A DNA stretch of 64,000 bases from Pseudomonas sp. LD120 (GCF_009861525.1 NZ_WVHL01000005.1:1984001-2048000), one strand, 5' to 3'. Positions 16,768-26,226 are shown, counted from the stretch's first letter. Numbers and translations: made by a program. The notes: a model not told the origin generated them from the letters alone.

Positions 16768-18162
16768 ATGGCTGTTACCCCTCATTCGCTTCTTCAGGCC
16801 ACTGCTCAGGCCAGCCCTCAGTCCAAGGCGCAGCCGACGCCTGTTGGCCCTTTGGCAAGCCTTGCCCAGCCTGGAGATAAGGCGTCCAGCTTTGCGCAGC
16901 TCTACGCTAAAGAGTCCCAGAACAAGCCGCAGAACAAGTCACTGAACGTCGCTGGCAACTCGCCCAAGCCGCTACGAGACAGCAATGCCGACAGTGGTCC
17001 GAAGAAGAGCGCCGGCAGTGATGACGCTGCCGCGCCACAGTCAGTGGTTGCCGATAGCGGCAAAAGCTTGCCTGCCGAGAAGTCCGCCGCCCGTGACAAC
17101 AAGGCCGCTGCCAGTGATAACAGCAAGCCGGCCGATCCGGCTCAGGCGGACGCGCAGCCGGGTGACCCGGCGCTCGACCCGGCTCTGGTCCAGGTAGCAC
17201 CGCAGCTACCACCGGTGGCCGTTGAGCCTCCGGTTACGCCCGTGCCCTCATCTGAGGTCGAAGCCGCACCAGTGGTGGTGCCGCCGGCTGTCGCCGCTGG
17301 CGTAGCGCCAGCAACTGGCGCCGAGCCAGGCAAGGGCGAATTCGATCCAGAGGCCGATCCTCTGGACGCCTTGCCCGCGTTGCGCCTGGCCATGGAACAG
17401 GGGGGGCACGTGTCGGCTGCCAGTCAGGCGCAGCCCAAGGCCGCGTCTGCGAACCCCAATACCGACGGTCAACTGACGTCGGTGCAGAACTTCGCCAATG
17501 GTATGGCGGTCATGCTTGAGCAGCAGGCTGGCAAGAGTAGTACCGAGCAGGGTGGCGAAAAGGCGTTCACTGGTCTGATTTCCGAGGGCTTGAAAGACCT
17601 CAAGGGGGCATCCAGTGATACTCGTGTGGATGACTTCGCCAATCGTCTGGCGGCCCTGACTCAGGCGGCGACGCCGAAGACCGCCAACGCGACCCCGGTC
17701 AATCAGCCGCTGGCCATGCAGCAGAATGGTTGGACCGAGGAAGTGGTCAACCGGGTCATGTACCTGTCCAGCAATAGCCTCAAGTCGGCCGATATCCAGT
17801 TGCAGCCGGCGGAGTTGGGGCGTCTGGATATCCGCGTGCACATGATCCCGGATCAACAGACTCAGGTGACCTTCATGAGTGCCCACGCAGGTGTTCGCGA
17901 AGCGCTGGAAGGGCAGATGCACCGCATGCGCGAGATGTTCAGCCAGCAGGGGCTGGGGCAGGTGGACGTGAACGTCTCCGACCAGTCTCGTGGCTGGCAG
18001 GGCCAGGAACAGGCGCAGCAGGGGCAGAATCGTGGCGGCGGTTCCAGCACCAGCGGCGCACGTCTGGATGGCGGCGATGAAGAGCTGCCGCATGGCGTGG
18101 CTGAAGTGGCCGCACCAGTGCAGACGGTGATCGGCTCCAGCGCGGTCGACTACTACGCCTGA
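16768..18162 (+). CDS. fliK: Flagellar hook-length control protein FliK
   Basis: FliK is the secreted molecular ruler that sets hook length and, through FlhB, switches export from rod/hook to filament substrates. The 464-residue product has a long low-complexity Ala/Pro/Asp/Lys-rich N-terminal ruler region (about 1-300). The conserved C-terminal FliK domain (about 325-410) contains IQLQPAELGRLDIRVHM and FMSAHAGVREALEGQMHRMR. A Gln/Gly-rich tail follows. A second, divergent FliK-like gene is encoded at 38822-40405. Confidence 0.93.
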   Translation: MAVTPHSLLQATAQASPQSKAQPTPVGPLASLAQPGDKASSFAQLYAKESQNKPQNKSLNVAGNSPKPLRDSNADSGPKKSAGSDDAAAPQSVVADSGKSLPAEKSAARDNKAAASDNSKPADPAQADAQPGDPALDPALVQVAPQLPPVAVEPPVTPVPSSEVEAAPVVVPPAVAAGVAPATGAEPGKGEFDPEADPLDALPALRLAMEQGGHVSAASQAQPKAASANPNTDGQLTSVQNFANGMAVMLEQQAGKSSTEQGGEKAFTGLISEGLKDLKGASSDTRVDDFANRLAALTQAATPKTANATPVNQPLAMQQNGWTEEVVNRVMYLSSNSLKSADIQLQPAELGRLDIRVHMIPDQQTQVTFMSAHAGVREALEGQMHRMREMFSQQGLGQVDVNVSDQSRGWQGQEQAQQGQNRGGGSSTSGARLDGGDEELPHGVAEVAAPVQTVIGSSAVDYYA

Positions 18163-18318
18163 TCGCTTGCCGGGTCGAATGGGCTCGCGCCTTCGCCCTT
18201 GGGCGCGCCGCGAGTCCGTTCCATCGCTCCGATAAGGCCTGCGGTTTAACCTGGTGTGGTTGCCGCAGCCTTGTCTCGCACTTTTCCCTCGCTGCTCATC
18301 CCCGATTTTGGACAAGTC

Positions 18319-18334
18319 TGGCATAACACTTGCT
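18319..18334 (+). promoter_or_regulatory. Sigma-54 promoter of the fliLMNOPQR-flhB operon
   Basis: TGGCATAACACTTGCT matches TGGCA-N6-CTTGCT with GG-N10-GC spacing. It is 50 bases upstream of the fliL ATG and matches the known class II arrangement. Confidence 0.92.
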
Positions 18335-18384
18335 CTTGCCTTGCCGTGCGACTGTGAACCCCCGAATAGTGACGGATTATTGGC

Positions 18385-18882
18385 ATGGCGAAGAGCGAAG
18401 CAGCAGAAAAACCCACCGGTGGGAAAAGCAAACTCAAGCTTATCCTCTTGATTGTCCTGGCGTTGTTGCTGGCCATTGGTTTGTCGGTCGGCGCCACCTG
18501 GTACTTCATGCACGGAGCCCAGAGCAAGCCCGCTCCGGAGCAAGCCGCGAGCAACATCAAGCCTGCGGCGATCTACGAGCCGATGGCGCCGGCGTTCGTG
18601 GTCAACTACACACAGAATGGTCGCCAGCGCTACATGCAGGTGAGTATTACTCTGTTGGCGCGCAACCAAGCTGATCTGGACGCGCTGAAAGTGCACATGC
18701 CAGTAATCCGTAACAACCTGGTGATGCTGTTCTCCGGGCAAAACTTCGACACCCTTGCGACTCCGGTGGGCCAGGAAATGCTCCGTCAGAAGGCCACCGC
18801 CAGCGTTCAAGAGGTGGCGCAGAAAGAGGTGGGCAAAGTGGTGGTCGAGCAGTTGCTCTTTACTAACTTCGTACTGCAGTAG
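18385..18882 (+). CDS. fliL: Flagellar basal body-associated protein FliL
   Basis: FliL is a single-pass inner-membrane protein that surrounds the stator and supports torque, especially on surfaces. The 165-residue product has a short Lys-rich cytoplasmic N-terminus, one membrane segment (about 19-40, LILLIVLALLLAIGLSVGATW) and a periplasmic stomatin-like domain. First gene of an eight-gene operon; fliM follows after 9 bases. Confidence 0.94.
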   Translation: MAKSEAAEKPTGGKSKLKLILLIVLALLLAIGLSVGATWYFMHGAQSKPAPEQAASNIKPAAIYEPMAPAFVVNYTQNGRQRYMQVSITLLARNQADLDALKVHMPVIRNNLVMLFSGQNFDTLATPVGQEMLRQKATASVQEVAQKEVGKVVVEQLLFTNFVLQ

Positions 18883-18891
18883 GAACACGAC

Positions 18892-19860
18892 ATGGCCGTG
18901 CAGGACCTGCTGTCCCAGGATGAGATCGACGCACTGTTGCATGGTGTCGACGATGGTCTGGTGCAGACCGAACACGCTGCCGAACCCGGCAGTGTCAAAA
19001 GCTACGACCTGACCAGTCAGGATCGCATCGTCCGCGGACGCATGCCGACTCTGGAAATGATCAATGAACGTTTCGCCCGCTATACCCGGATCAGTATGTT
19101 CAACATGCTGCGGCGTTCGGCTGACGTGGCGGTGGGCGGCGTGCAGGTCATGAAGTTTGGTGAGTACGTGCACTCGCTGTACGTGCCGACCAGTCTCAAC
19201 CTGGTGAAGATCAAGCCGCTGCGCGGTACCGCGCTGTTCATCCTCGATGCCAAGCTGGTGTTCAAGCTGGTGGACAATTTCTTCGGCGGCGATGGCCGTC
19301 ACGCGAAGATCGAAGGGCGTGAATTCACCCCGACCGAACTGCGCGTGGTGCGCATGGTGCTGGAACAGGCCTTCGTCGATCTGAAGGAGGCCTGGCAGGC
19401 GATCATGCCGGTCAACTTCGAGTACATAAACTCCGAAGTGAACCCGGCCATGGCCAACATTGTCGGTCCCAGCGAGGCAATTGTGGTCTCGACGTTCCAT
19501 ATCGAACTCGATGGCGGCGGCGGTGATCTGCACGTGACCATGCCGTATTCGATGATCGAGCCGATCCGCGAAATGCTCGACGCAGGCTTCCAGTCCGACC
19601 TGGACGACCAGGATGAGCGCTGGAGCAAGGCATTGCGCGAGGACTTGCTGGATGTGGCGGTGCCGCTGAGCGCTACGGTGGCTCGTCGTCAGTTGCGCCT
19701 GCGGGACATCCTGCACATGCAGCCTGGCGATGTGATTCCCGTCGAGCTGCCGGAAGACATGATCATGCGTGCCAACGGCGTGCCGTCGTTCAAGGTCAAG
19801 CTGGGTTCCCACAAGGGCAATCTGGCGTTGCAAGTGATCGAATCGATCGAGCGCCGTTGA
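18892..19860 (+). CDS. fliM: Motor switch protein FliM
   Basis: FliM forms the middle of the C ring and binds phospho-CheY. The 322-residue product begins MAVQDLLSQDEIDALLHGV, which contains the conserved CheY-binding LSQDEIDALL. It continues with a CheC-like middle domain (about 50-230) and a C-terminal SpoA domain (about 250-320). No unusual features. Confidence 0.97.
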   Translation: MAVQDLLSQDEIDALLHGVDDGLVQTEHAAEPGSVKSYDLTSQDRIVRGRMPTLEMINERFARYTRISMFNMLRRSADVAVGGVQVMKFGEYVHSLYVPTSLNLVKIKPLRGTALFILDAKLVFKLVDNFFGGDGRHAKIEGREFTPTELRVVRMVLEQAFVDLKEAWQAIMPVNFEYINSEVNPAMANIVGPSEAIVVSTFHIELDGGGGDLHVTMPYSMIEPIREMLDAGFQSDLDDQDERWSKALREDLLDVAVPLSATVARRQLRLRDILHMQPGDVIPVELPEDMIMRANGVPSFKVKLGSHKGNLALQVIESIERR

Positions 19861-19912
19861 GCGGTGCTCCAACCTGTTTGCTGTTCAATGAATTTTTGCC
19901 CGTCGAGGACCC

Positions 19913-20377
19913 ATGATGGCTGACGAAATTAACCCCCAGGACGACCAGGCGCTGGCCGACGAGTGGGCTGCTGCGCTGGAAGAAACCGGTGATGCCGGTC
20001 AGGCCGATATCGACGCCTTGCTGGCGGCGGATGCGGGTGGCGCGTCCAATCCTGGGCGCTTGCAGATGGAAGAATTCGGCAGTGTGCCCAAGAACCATGA
20101 CCCGGTCACGCTCGACGGCCCTAATCTGGACGTGATCCTCGACATTCCGGTGTCGATCTCCATGGAAGTGGGTAGCACCGATATCAATATCCGTAACTTG
20201 CTGCAGCTTAATCAGGGCTCGGTGATCGAGCTTGACCGTCTGGCCGGTGAGCCGCTGGACGTGCTGGTCAATGGCACGTTGATCGCCCACGGTGAAGTGG
20301 TCGTGGTTAACGAGAAGTTCGGCATTCGTCTGACGGACGTGATCAGTCCCAGCGAACGCATCAAGAAGCTGCGTTAA
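19913..20377 (+). CDS. fliN: Motor switch protein FliN
   Basis: FliN forms the base of the C ring with FliM and helps dock FliH-FliI. The 154-residue product has an acidic N-terminal extension (about 1-65) and a C-terminal SpoA domain (about 75-150, LDVILDIPVSISMEVGSTDI ... VIELDRLAGEPLDVLVNG). ATG 19913 or 19916 could be the start. GAGGAC lies upstream at about 8-10 bases. Confidence 0.95.
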   Translation: MMADEINPQDDQALADEWAAALEETGDAGQADIDALLAADAGGASNPGRLQMEEFGSVPKNHDPVTLDGPNLDVILDIPVSISMEVGSTDINIRNLLQLNQGSVIELDRLAGEPLDVLVNGTLIAHGEVVVVNEKFGIRLTDVISPSERIKKLR

Positions 20378-20818
20378 GTGAATAAGCTGTTTGGCGTGTT
20401 GTTGACGCTGCCTTTCGGTGCGCTGGCGGCGGAGCCGGCGGCAACCGCTACCGCCGTGGCGGCGCCTGCGATGGGCAGCGTCAGCGGGCAGTTGACCCAG
20501 TTGGTGCTGGGCCTGCTGCTGGTGATCGGGCTGATTTTCTTCCTTGCCTGGCTGTTGCGTCGAGTGCAGCAGGCCGGTCCTGCCGGCAAGGGCCAGGTGA
20601 TCGAGCTGATCGGTTCCCGGGCTCTGGGGCCGCGAGATCGCCTGGTGTTGGTGCAGGTAGGCAACGAGCAGATTCTGCTGGGGCTGGCCCCGGGCACGAT
20701 CACGCCGTTGCATGTGCTCAAAGAGCCGGTGCAGGTGCCCAGTACCGAGCAGGCGACGCCCGAGTTCGCCCAGCGCCTGATGGAGCTGTTGGGCAAGGAT
20801 CAGAAGGATAAGAAGTAA
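20378..20818 (+). CDS. fliO: Flagellar biosynthetic protein FliO
   Basis: FliO is a small membrane protein that stabilises FliP during assembly of the export gate. The 146-residue product has an N-terminal hydrophobic signal-like segment (NKLFGVLLTLPFGALAAE) and one clear membrane helix (about 40-62). A basic cytoplasmic domain (VIELIGSRALGPRDRLVLVQ) follows. The GTG start directly abuts the fliN stop, and the last base overlaps the fliP ATG, implying coupled translation. Confidence 0.92.
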   Translation: MNKLFGVLLTLPFGALAAEPAATATAVAAPAMGSVSGQLTQLVLGLLLVIGLIFFLAWLLRRVQQAGPAGKGQVIELIGSRALGPRDRLVLVQVGNEQILLGLAPGTITPLHVLKEPVQVPSTEQATPEFAQRLMELLGKDQKDKK

Positions 20819-21567
20819 TGCCGTTGCGCATCATCTTGATGTTGGCACTGATGCTGGCGGCGCCGCTGGCGCTGGCGGCCGACCCGTTGTCGATCCCGGC
20901 GATCACGTTGGGTACCAATGCCAGCGGCCAGCAGGAATATTCGGTCAGTCTGCAGATTCTGCTGATCATGACCGCGCTGAGCTTCATTCCGGCATTTGTC
21001 ATGCTGATGACCAGCTTCACCCGGATCATCATCGTCTTCTCGATCCTGCGGCAGGCCTTGGGCTTGCAGCAGACCCCGTCGAACCAGATCCTCACCGGCA
21101 TGGCGCTGTTTCTCACCATGTTCATCATGGCGCCGGTGTTCGATCGGGTGAACCAGGACGCGTTGCAACCCTACCTGGCGGAAAAACTCACGTCCCAGGA
21201 GGCAGTGGCCAAGGCCCAGGTGCCGATCAAGGACTTCATGCTGGCGCAGACCCGCAGCAGTGACCTGGAGCTGTTCATGCGCCTGTCCAAGCGCACCGAC
21301 ATCGCCAGTCCGGACCAGGCGCCGCTGACCATCCTGGTGCCGGCCTTCGTCACCTCCGAGCTCAAGACCGCGTTCCAGATCGGTTTCATGATTTTCATCC
21401 CGTTCCTGATCATTGACCTGGTGGTGGCCAGTGTGCTGATGGCGATGGGCATGATGATGCTCTCGCCACTGATCATTTCCCTGCCGTTCAAGATCATGCT
21501 GTTCGTTCTGGTGGATGGCTGGGCATTGATCATCGGCACCTTGGCGGGCAGTTTCGGTGGTGTTTAG
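20818..21567 (+). CDS. fliP: Flagellar export gate protein FliP
   Basis: FliP pentamers, with FliQ and FliR, form the secretion pore. The 249-residue product has a cleavable signal peptide (MPLRIILMLALMLAAPLALAA), four membrane segments and the family core (SFTRIIIVFSILRQALGLQQ; IPFLIIDLVVASVLMAMGMM). It starts within the last codon of fliO. Confidence 0.97.
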   Translation: MPLRIILMLALMLAAPLALAADPLSIPAITLGTNASGQQEYSVSLQILLIMTALSFIPAFVMLMTSFTRIIIVFSILRQALGLQQTPSNQILTGMALFLTMFIMAPVFDRVNQDALQPYLAEKLTSQEAVAKAQVPIKDFMLAQTRSSDLELFMRLSKRTDIASPDQAPLTILVPAFVTSELKTAFQIGFMIFIPFLIIDLVVASVLMAMGMMMLSPLIISLPFKIMLFVLVDGWALIIGTLAGSFGGV

Positions 21568-21591
21568 AACCTTGTTTGCGGGTGATCGACA

Positions 21592-21861
21592 ATGACTCCT
21601 GAAGTTGCGGTAGACCTGTTTCGTGAAGCCCTCTGGCTGACCACCATGATGGTGGCGGTGCTGGTGGTTCCCAGTTTGCTGGTGGGGTTGATGGTCGCCA
21701 TGTTCCAGGCGGCCACGCAGATCAATGAACAGACCCTGAGCTTTCTGCCGCGCCTGCTGGTGATGCTGGTGACCCTGATTGTCGCCGGTCCCTGGCTGGT
21801 GCAAACCTTCATGGAATACATCCGTCAGTTGTACGGCAGTATTCCGCAGTTGATCGGCTGA
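21592..21861 (+). CDS. fliQ: Flagellar export gate protein FliQ
   Basis: An 89-residue protein with two membrane helices (about 17-39 and 50-72), of the standard FliQ length and sequence (TPEVAVDLFREALWLTTMMV, then NEQTLSFLPRLLVML). It packs around the FliP pore. It lies between fliP and fliR, as in all related operons. Confidence 0.96.
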   Translation: MTPEVAVDLFREALWLTTMMVAVLVVPSLLVGLMVAMFQAATQINEQTLSFLPRLLVMLVTLIVAGPWLVQTFMEYIRQLYGSIPQLIG

Positions 21862-21864
21862 CCG

Positions 21865-22647
21865 ATGTCGTTGCTGGCACTGACCGATACCCAGATCAGT
21901 ACTTGGGTGGCCAGCTTCATGCTGCCGCTGTTCCGGGTCACCTCGCTGCTGATGGTGATGCCGATCTTTGGTACCACTCTGGTGCCGCGTCGCGTACGCC
22001 TGTATTTCGCTCTGGCGATCACTGTGGTCATCGCGCCGGGCCTGCCGCCGATGCCCGCAGTGCATGCCCTGGATCTCAGCGGCCTGCTGCTGGTCGCCGA
22101 GCAGATCCTGATCGGCGCGGTGCTGGGGTTTTCCCTGCAGTTGTTCTTCCAGTCCTTTGTGGTCGCCGGGCAAATCGTGGCAATCCAGATGGGCATGGGC
22201 TTTGCTTCCATGGTCGACCCCACAAACGGTGTCTCGGTGGCGGTGATCGGGCAGTTTTTCACCATGCTGGTGACCTTGCTGTTCCTGGCCATGAATGGGC
22301 ATCTGGTGGTCTTTGAGGTACTCACCGAGAGCTTCACCACCTTGCCGGTGGGCGGTGGCCTGATGGTCAACCATTACTGGGAGCTGGCAGGCAAGCTTGG
22401 TTGGGTCATGGGGGCTGCGCTGTTGCTGGTGCTGCCGGCGATCACGGCCCTGCTGGTGGTCAATATCGCCTTTGGTGTGATGACCCGTGCGGCGCCGCAA
22501 CTGAACATCTTCTCTATCGGTTTTCCCCTGACCCTGGTGCTGGGCATGGGCATTGTCTGGGTCAGTCTGGCTGACATTCTCAATCAGTATCAGCCGCTGG
22601 CCTCTGAGGCCCTGCAGTTTTTGCGCGAACTGGCAAAGGCGCGTTGA
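21865..22647 (+). CDS. fliR: Flagellar export gate protein FliR
   Basis: A 260-residue polytopic membrane protein with about six hydrophobic segments and the family motifs FRVTSLLMVMPIFGTTLVPR and GFASMVDPTNG. It completes the FliP5Q4R1 pore. It starts three bases after fliQ and is followed three bases later by flhB. Confidence 0.96.
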   Translation: MSLLALTDTQISTWVASFMLPLFRVTSLLMVMPIFGTTLVPRRVRLYFALAITVVIAPGLPPMPAVHALDLSGLLLVAEQILIGAVLGFSLQLFFQSFVVAGQIVAIQMGMGFASMVDPTNGVSVAVIGQFFTMLVTLLFLAMNGHLVVFEVLTESFTTLPVGGGLMVNHYWELAGKLGWVMGAALLLVLPAITALLVVNIAFGVMTRAAPQLNIFSIGFPLTLVLGMGIVWVSLADILNQYQPLASEALQFLRELAKAR

Positions 22648-22650
22648 GTC

Positions 22651-23826
22651 ATGGCAGAGAGCGAAAGCGGTCAGGACAAAACAGAAGAGCCCACGGAGAA
22701 GCGTAAAAAGGATTCGCGGGACAAGGGTGAGATCGCTCGTTCCAAAGAGCTCAATACCCTGGCGATCATGCTCGCGGGGGCGGGAGGTCTGCTGGTCTAT
22801 GGCGCGGGCCTGGCCCAGGACCTGCTGGAGATTATGCGCCTGAACTTCTCTTTGCCTCGTGAGGTGTTGCTCAGCCCCGAGGCCATGGGACTGTATCTGC
22901 TGCACTCGGGCAAAATCGCCATTCTGGCGGTGCAGCCGGTGTTGTTGACCTTGTTGCTGGCGGCCGTGATTGGTCCGATTTCCTTGGGGGGCTGGTTGTT
23001 TGCTGGCAAAAGCCTGGCGCCCAAGTTCAGTCGGATGAATCCGGCGAGTGGTCTTAAGCGGATGTTCTCCACCAACGCGTTGATTGAGCTGCTCAAGGCC
23101 TTGGCCAAGTTTGGCCTGGTGTTGTTTGTGGCGCTGTCGGTGCTGTCGTCGGACATCGATGACCTGCTGCGCATTGCCCATGAGCCCCTTGAGCTGGCGA
23201 TTATCCATAGCGTCCAGGTGGTGGGCTGGAGTACGTTGTGGATGGCTTGTGGCCTGATTCTGATCGCGGCGGTGGACGTGCCGGTGCAGTTGTACCAGGC
23301 CCACAAAAAACTATTGATGACCAAGCAGGAAGTGCGCGACGAGCACAAGGATCAAGAGGGGCGTCCCGAGGTCAAGCAGCGCATTCGTCAGTTGCAGCGC
23401 GAGATGTCTCAGCGTCGGATGATGGCGGCGATCCCGGAGGCCGATGTGGTCATCACCAACCCGACTCACTATGCCGTCGCCCTCAAGTACGACGCTGAGA
23501 AGGGCGGCGCGCCGGTGTTGCTGGCCAAGGGCAGCGATTTCCTGGCGCTGCAGATCCGCGAGATCGCGGTGGCTCATGAAGTGATGTTGCTGGAGTCGCC
23601 GGCCCTGGCACGCTCGATCTTCTACTCCACGGAGCTAGAGGAAGAGATTCCCGCGGGGCTGTACCTGGCTGTGGCTCAGGTGCTGGCGTACGTGTATCAG
23701 ATCCGTCAGCACCGTGCGGGCAAGGGTAAGCGGCCCGACCCGCTCAAGGATTTGCCGATTCCGGCGGATTTGCGGCGCGATACCTCGGGCAAGCCGTCAT
23801 CCACTGATCCCATCGATCCGCTGTAG
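22651..23826 (+). CDS. flhB: Flagellar export switch protein FlhB
   Basis: FlhB gates export and changes substrate specificity after autocleavage. The 391-residue product has the Lys-rich start (SGQDKTEEPTEKRKKDSRDK), four membrane segments (about 30-210) and a cytoplasmic domain with the autocleavage site NPTH at residues 270-273. The C-terminus beyond about 360 is a charged, Pro/Ser-rich tail. A free-standing homologue of the C-terminal domain is encoded at 38496-38825. Confidence 0.97.
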   Translation: MAESESGQDKTEEPTEKRKKDSRDKGEIARSKELNTLAIMLAGAGGLLVYGAGLAQDLLEIMRLNFSLPREVLLSPEAMGLYLLHSGKIAILAVQPVLLTLLLAAVIGPISLGGWLFAGKSLAPKFSRMNPASGLKRMFSTNALIELLKALAKFGLVLFVALSVLSSDIDDLLRIAHEPLELAIIHSVQVVGWSTLWMACGLILIAAVDVPVQLYQAHKKLLMTKQEVRDEHKDQEGRPEVKQRIRQLQREMSQRRMMAAIPEADVVITNPTHYAVALKYDAEKGGAPVLLAKGSDFLALQIREIAVAHEVMLLESPALARSIFYSTELEEEIPAGLYLAVAQVLAYVYQIRQHRAGKGKRPDPLKDLPIPADLRRDTSGKPSSTDPIDPL

Positions 23827-24010
23827 GACCGGTTCGGCGAGTACGCCTTCAGGTTCGAGCGTTCGCCAGAAAAATGGCTAATCGCTATCACTGCGTTTCT
23901 TCATCCCTTCGTGGGCCGGCTCGGCGTTGGCCCGGCTGCTTGGTTTGCGTGCGACGTGGAGCCGGTCCAGATTCGCGCGCGGCCTGCTGATTCGCAGCCT
24001 GGATGAAAGT

Positions 24011-24026
24011 TGGAAGGCTTCTTGCA
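24011..24026 (+). promoter_or_regulatory. Sigma-54 promoter of flhA
   Basis: TGGAAGGCTTCTTGCA keeps TGG, TTGCA and GG-N10-GC spacing but departs from consensus at -21 to -19. It would start transcription near 24038, which supports the GTG 24086 start of flhA and rules out the longer open frame beginning at 23927. Confidence 0.75.
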
Positions 24027-24085
24027 ATAGCCGCCCTGTGCCGCTTCAGGCGTCAAAAGTTTGCTTTACGGAACGGGGTAAATCG

Positions 24086-26215
24086 GTGGATCGCTCTCAG
24101 TTAATCAACACGGCTCGCAGCAACCTGGCTGACCTCGGTCGAGGCAACTTGGGTGTGCCGCTGCTGTTGTTGGTCATGCTGGCCATGATGATGTTGCCGG
24201 TGCCGGCGTTCCTGCTGGATGTGTTCTTCACGTTCAACATCGCCTTGTCGATCGTGGTCCTGTTGGTCTGCGTGTACGCCCTGCGGCCGCTGGACTTCGC
24301 GGTGTTCCCGACCATTCTGCTGGTGGCGACCCTGTTGCGACTGGCGCTCAACGTGGCTTCGACCCGGGTGGTGATGCTCCACGGCCAGGAAGGTCACGCC
24401 GCTGCCGGTAAGGTGATCCAGGCCTTCGGCGAGGTGGTGATCGGTGGTAACTACGTGGTCGGTATCGTGGTCTTCGCGATCCTGATGATCATCAACTTCG
24501 TGGTGGTGACCAAAGGTGCCGGGCGAATCTCCGAGGTAAGCGCGCGTTTCACCCTGGACGCCATGCCCGGCAAGCAGATGGCCATCGACGCCGACCTCAA
24601 TGCCGGTTTGATCGATCAGGGTCAGGCCAAGTTGCGCCGTCTTGAGGTGGCTCAGGAGGCTGAGTTCTACGGCTCCATGGACGGTGCCAGCAAGTTCGTC
24701 CGGGGTGACGCCATCGCCGGCTTGCTGATTTTGTTCATCAACCTGATTGGTGGAATCGCGGTCGGTATTTTCCAGCACCACATGAGCTTTGCCGAGGCGG
24801 GCAAGGTTTACGCGTTGTTGACCATCGGTGACGGTTTGGTGGCGCAGTTGCCCTCGCTGTTGCTGTCCACCGCTGCGGCGATCATGGTCACTCGCGCCTC
24901 GGGCTCCGAGGACATGGGCAAGCAGATCAATCGGCAGATGTTTGCCTCGCCCAAGGCGTTGGGGGTCGCGGGCGGTCTGATGGCGGTGATGGGGATGGTG
25001 CCGGGCATGCCGCACTTCTCCTTCCTGAGCCTGGCTGCTGTGGCTTGCGGCGCGGCTTACCTGGTTTGGAGAAAGCAGAATCAGGTCAAGGTCCAGGCCC
25101 TAGAGGAGGTTCAGCGCCAGCAGGATCTGCTGCCTTCACCGGCTCGCGCCCTGGAAACCAAGGAGCTGGGCTGGGATGACGTGACCCCAATCGACATGAT
25201 TGGCCTGGAGGTCGGCTACCGCCTGATTCCTCTGGTGGATCGCAACCAGGGCGGGCAATTGCTGGCGCGGATCAAGGGCGTGCGCAAGAAGCTCTCCCAG
25301 GACCTGGGTTTCCTGATGCCCACGGTGCATATCCGCGACAACCTGGACCTGGCCCCCAGCGCCTACCGCTTGACCCTGATGGGGGTAATTCTGGCCGAGG
25401 CCGAGATCTATCCGGATCGCGAGCTGGCGATCAATCCGGGGCAGGTGTACGGCACCCTCAATGGTATTTCCGCTCGGGACCCGGCCTTTGGCCTTGAGGC
25501 GGTGTGGATCGAGATCAGTCAGCGGCCACAGGCGCAGTCCTTGGGCTACACCGTGGTGGACGCCAGTACCGTGGTTGCCACTCACTTGAACCAGATTCTG
25601 TACAAGCACTCCAGTGAGCTGATTGGCCACGAAGAGGTTCAGCAACTGATGCAATTGCTGGCCAAGAGTTCGCCGAAGCTGGCCGAGGAGTTGGTGCCGG
25701 GTGTGCTGTCGTTGTCGCAGTTGCTTAAGGTGCTGCAAGCGCTGCTGGCCGAACAGGTGCCGGTACGGGACATTCGCAGCATCGCCGAGGCCATCGCCAA
25801 CAATGCCGCCAAGAGTCAAGATACTGCCGCTTTGGTTGCGGCGGTGCGTGTCGGATTGTCCCGCGCGATTGTCCAAAGCATTGTAGGCACTGAGTCTGAG
25901 CTACCTGTGATCACCTTGGAACCAAGGTTGGAACAAATTTTGCTCAGCAGTTTGCAGAAGGCAGGACAAGGCCAGGAAGAAGGCGTTCTGCTGGAGCCAA
26001 GCATGGCTGAGAAGCTGCAGCGCTCGTTGATCGATGCGGCGCAGCGTCAAGAGATGCAAGGTCAACCGGTGATTCTGTTGGTGGCGGGTCCGGTCCGCGC
26101 AATGCTCTCGCGGTTCGGCCGTCTGGCGGTCCCGGGATTGCATGTGCTGGCGTACCAGGAAATTCCCGACAACAAGCAAGTGACCATCGTTGCGACAGTA
26201 GGGCCCAACGGCTGA
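24086..26215 (+). CDS. flhA: Flagellar export gate protein FlhA
   Basis: FlhA forms the nonameric export ring that receives chaperone-substrate complexes and uses the proton gradient. The 709-residue product has about eight membrane helices (residues about 20-320) with the conserved FHIPEP-type loop region (SARFTLDAMPGKQMAIDADL) and a large cytoplasmic domain (about 350-709). GTG 24086 (MDRSQLINTARSNLADLG) gives the family length and lies 60 bases behind the sigma-54 promoter. The frame upstream to 23927 has no homology-like content. Confidence 0.96.
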   Translation: MDRSQLINTARSNLADLGRGNLGVPLLLLVMLAMMMLPVPAFLLDVFFTFNIALSIVVLLVCVYALRPLDFAVFPTILLVATLLRLALNVASTRVVMLHGQEGHAAAGKVIQAFGEVVIGGNYVVGIVVFAILMIINFVVVTKGAGRISEVSARFTLDAMPGKQMAIDADLNAGLIDQGQAKLRRLEVAQEAEFYGSMDGASKFVRGDAIAGLLILFINLIGGIAVGIFQHHMSFAEAGKVYALLTIGDGLVAQLPSLLLSTAAAIMVTRASGSEDMGKQINRQMFASPKALGVAGGLMAVMGMVPGMPHFSFLSLAAVACGAAYLVWRKQNQVKVQALEEVQRQQDLLPSPARALETKELGWDDVTPIDMIGLEVGYRLIPLVDRNQGGQLLARIKGVRKKLSQDLGFLMPTVHIRDNLDLAPSAYRLTLMGVILAEAEIYPDRELAINPGQVYGTLNGISARDPAFGLEAVWIEISQRPQAQSLGYTVVDASTVVATHLNQILYKHSSELIGHEEVQQLMQLLAKSSPKLAEELVPGVLSLSQLLKVLQALLAEQVPVRDIRSIAEAIANNAAKSQDTAALVAAVRVGLSRAIVQSIVGTESELPVITLEPRLEQILLSSLQKAGQGQEEGVLLEPSMAEKLQRSLIDAAQRQEMQGQPVILLVAGPVRAMLSRFGRLAVPGLHVLAYQEIPDNKQVTIVATVGPNG

Positions 26216-26226
26216 GGTAGTGGGTT

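Noticed and set aside
18163..18240. GC-rich inverted repeats after fliK as a terminator
   Set aside because: Several alternative short stems compete and no T-tract follows; not specific enough to call.
17248..19872. 874-codon open frame on the minus strand across fliK, fliL and fliM
   Set aside because: It mirrors three well-supported plus-strand genes, is rich in His/Gln/Arg as typical of antisense frames in GC-rich DNA, and has no recognisable domain.
20800..23304. 834-codon open frame on the minus strand across fliP-flhB
   Set aside because: Antisense shadow of fliP, fliQ, fliR and flhB; highly His/Gln-rich with no family signature.
23927..24085. N-terminal extension of flhA in the same frame
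   Set aside because: It would begin upstream of the sigma-54 promoter at 24011, exceeds the family length and has no conserved residues.
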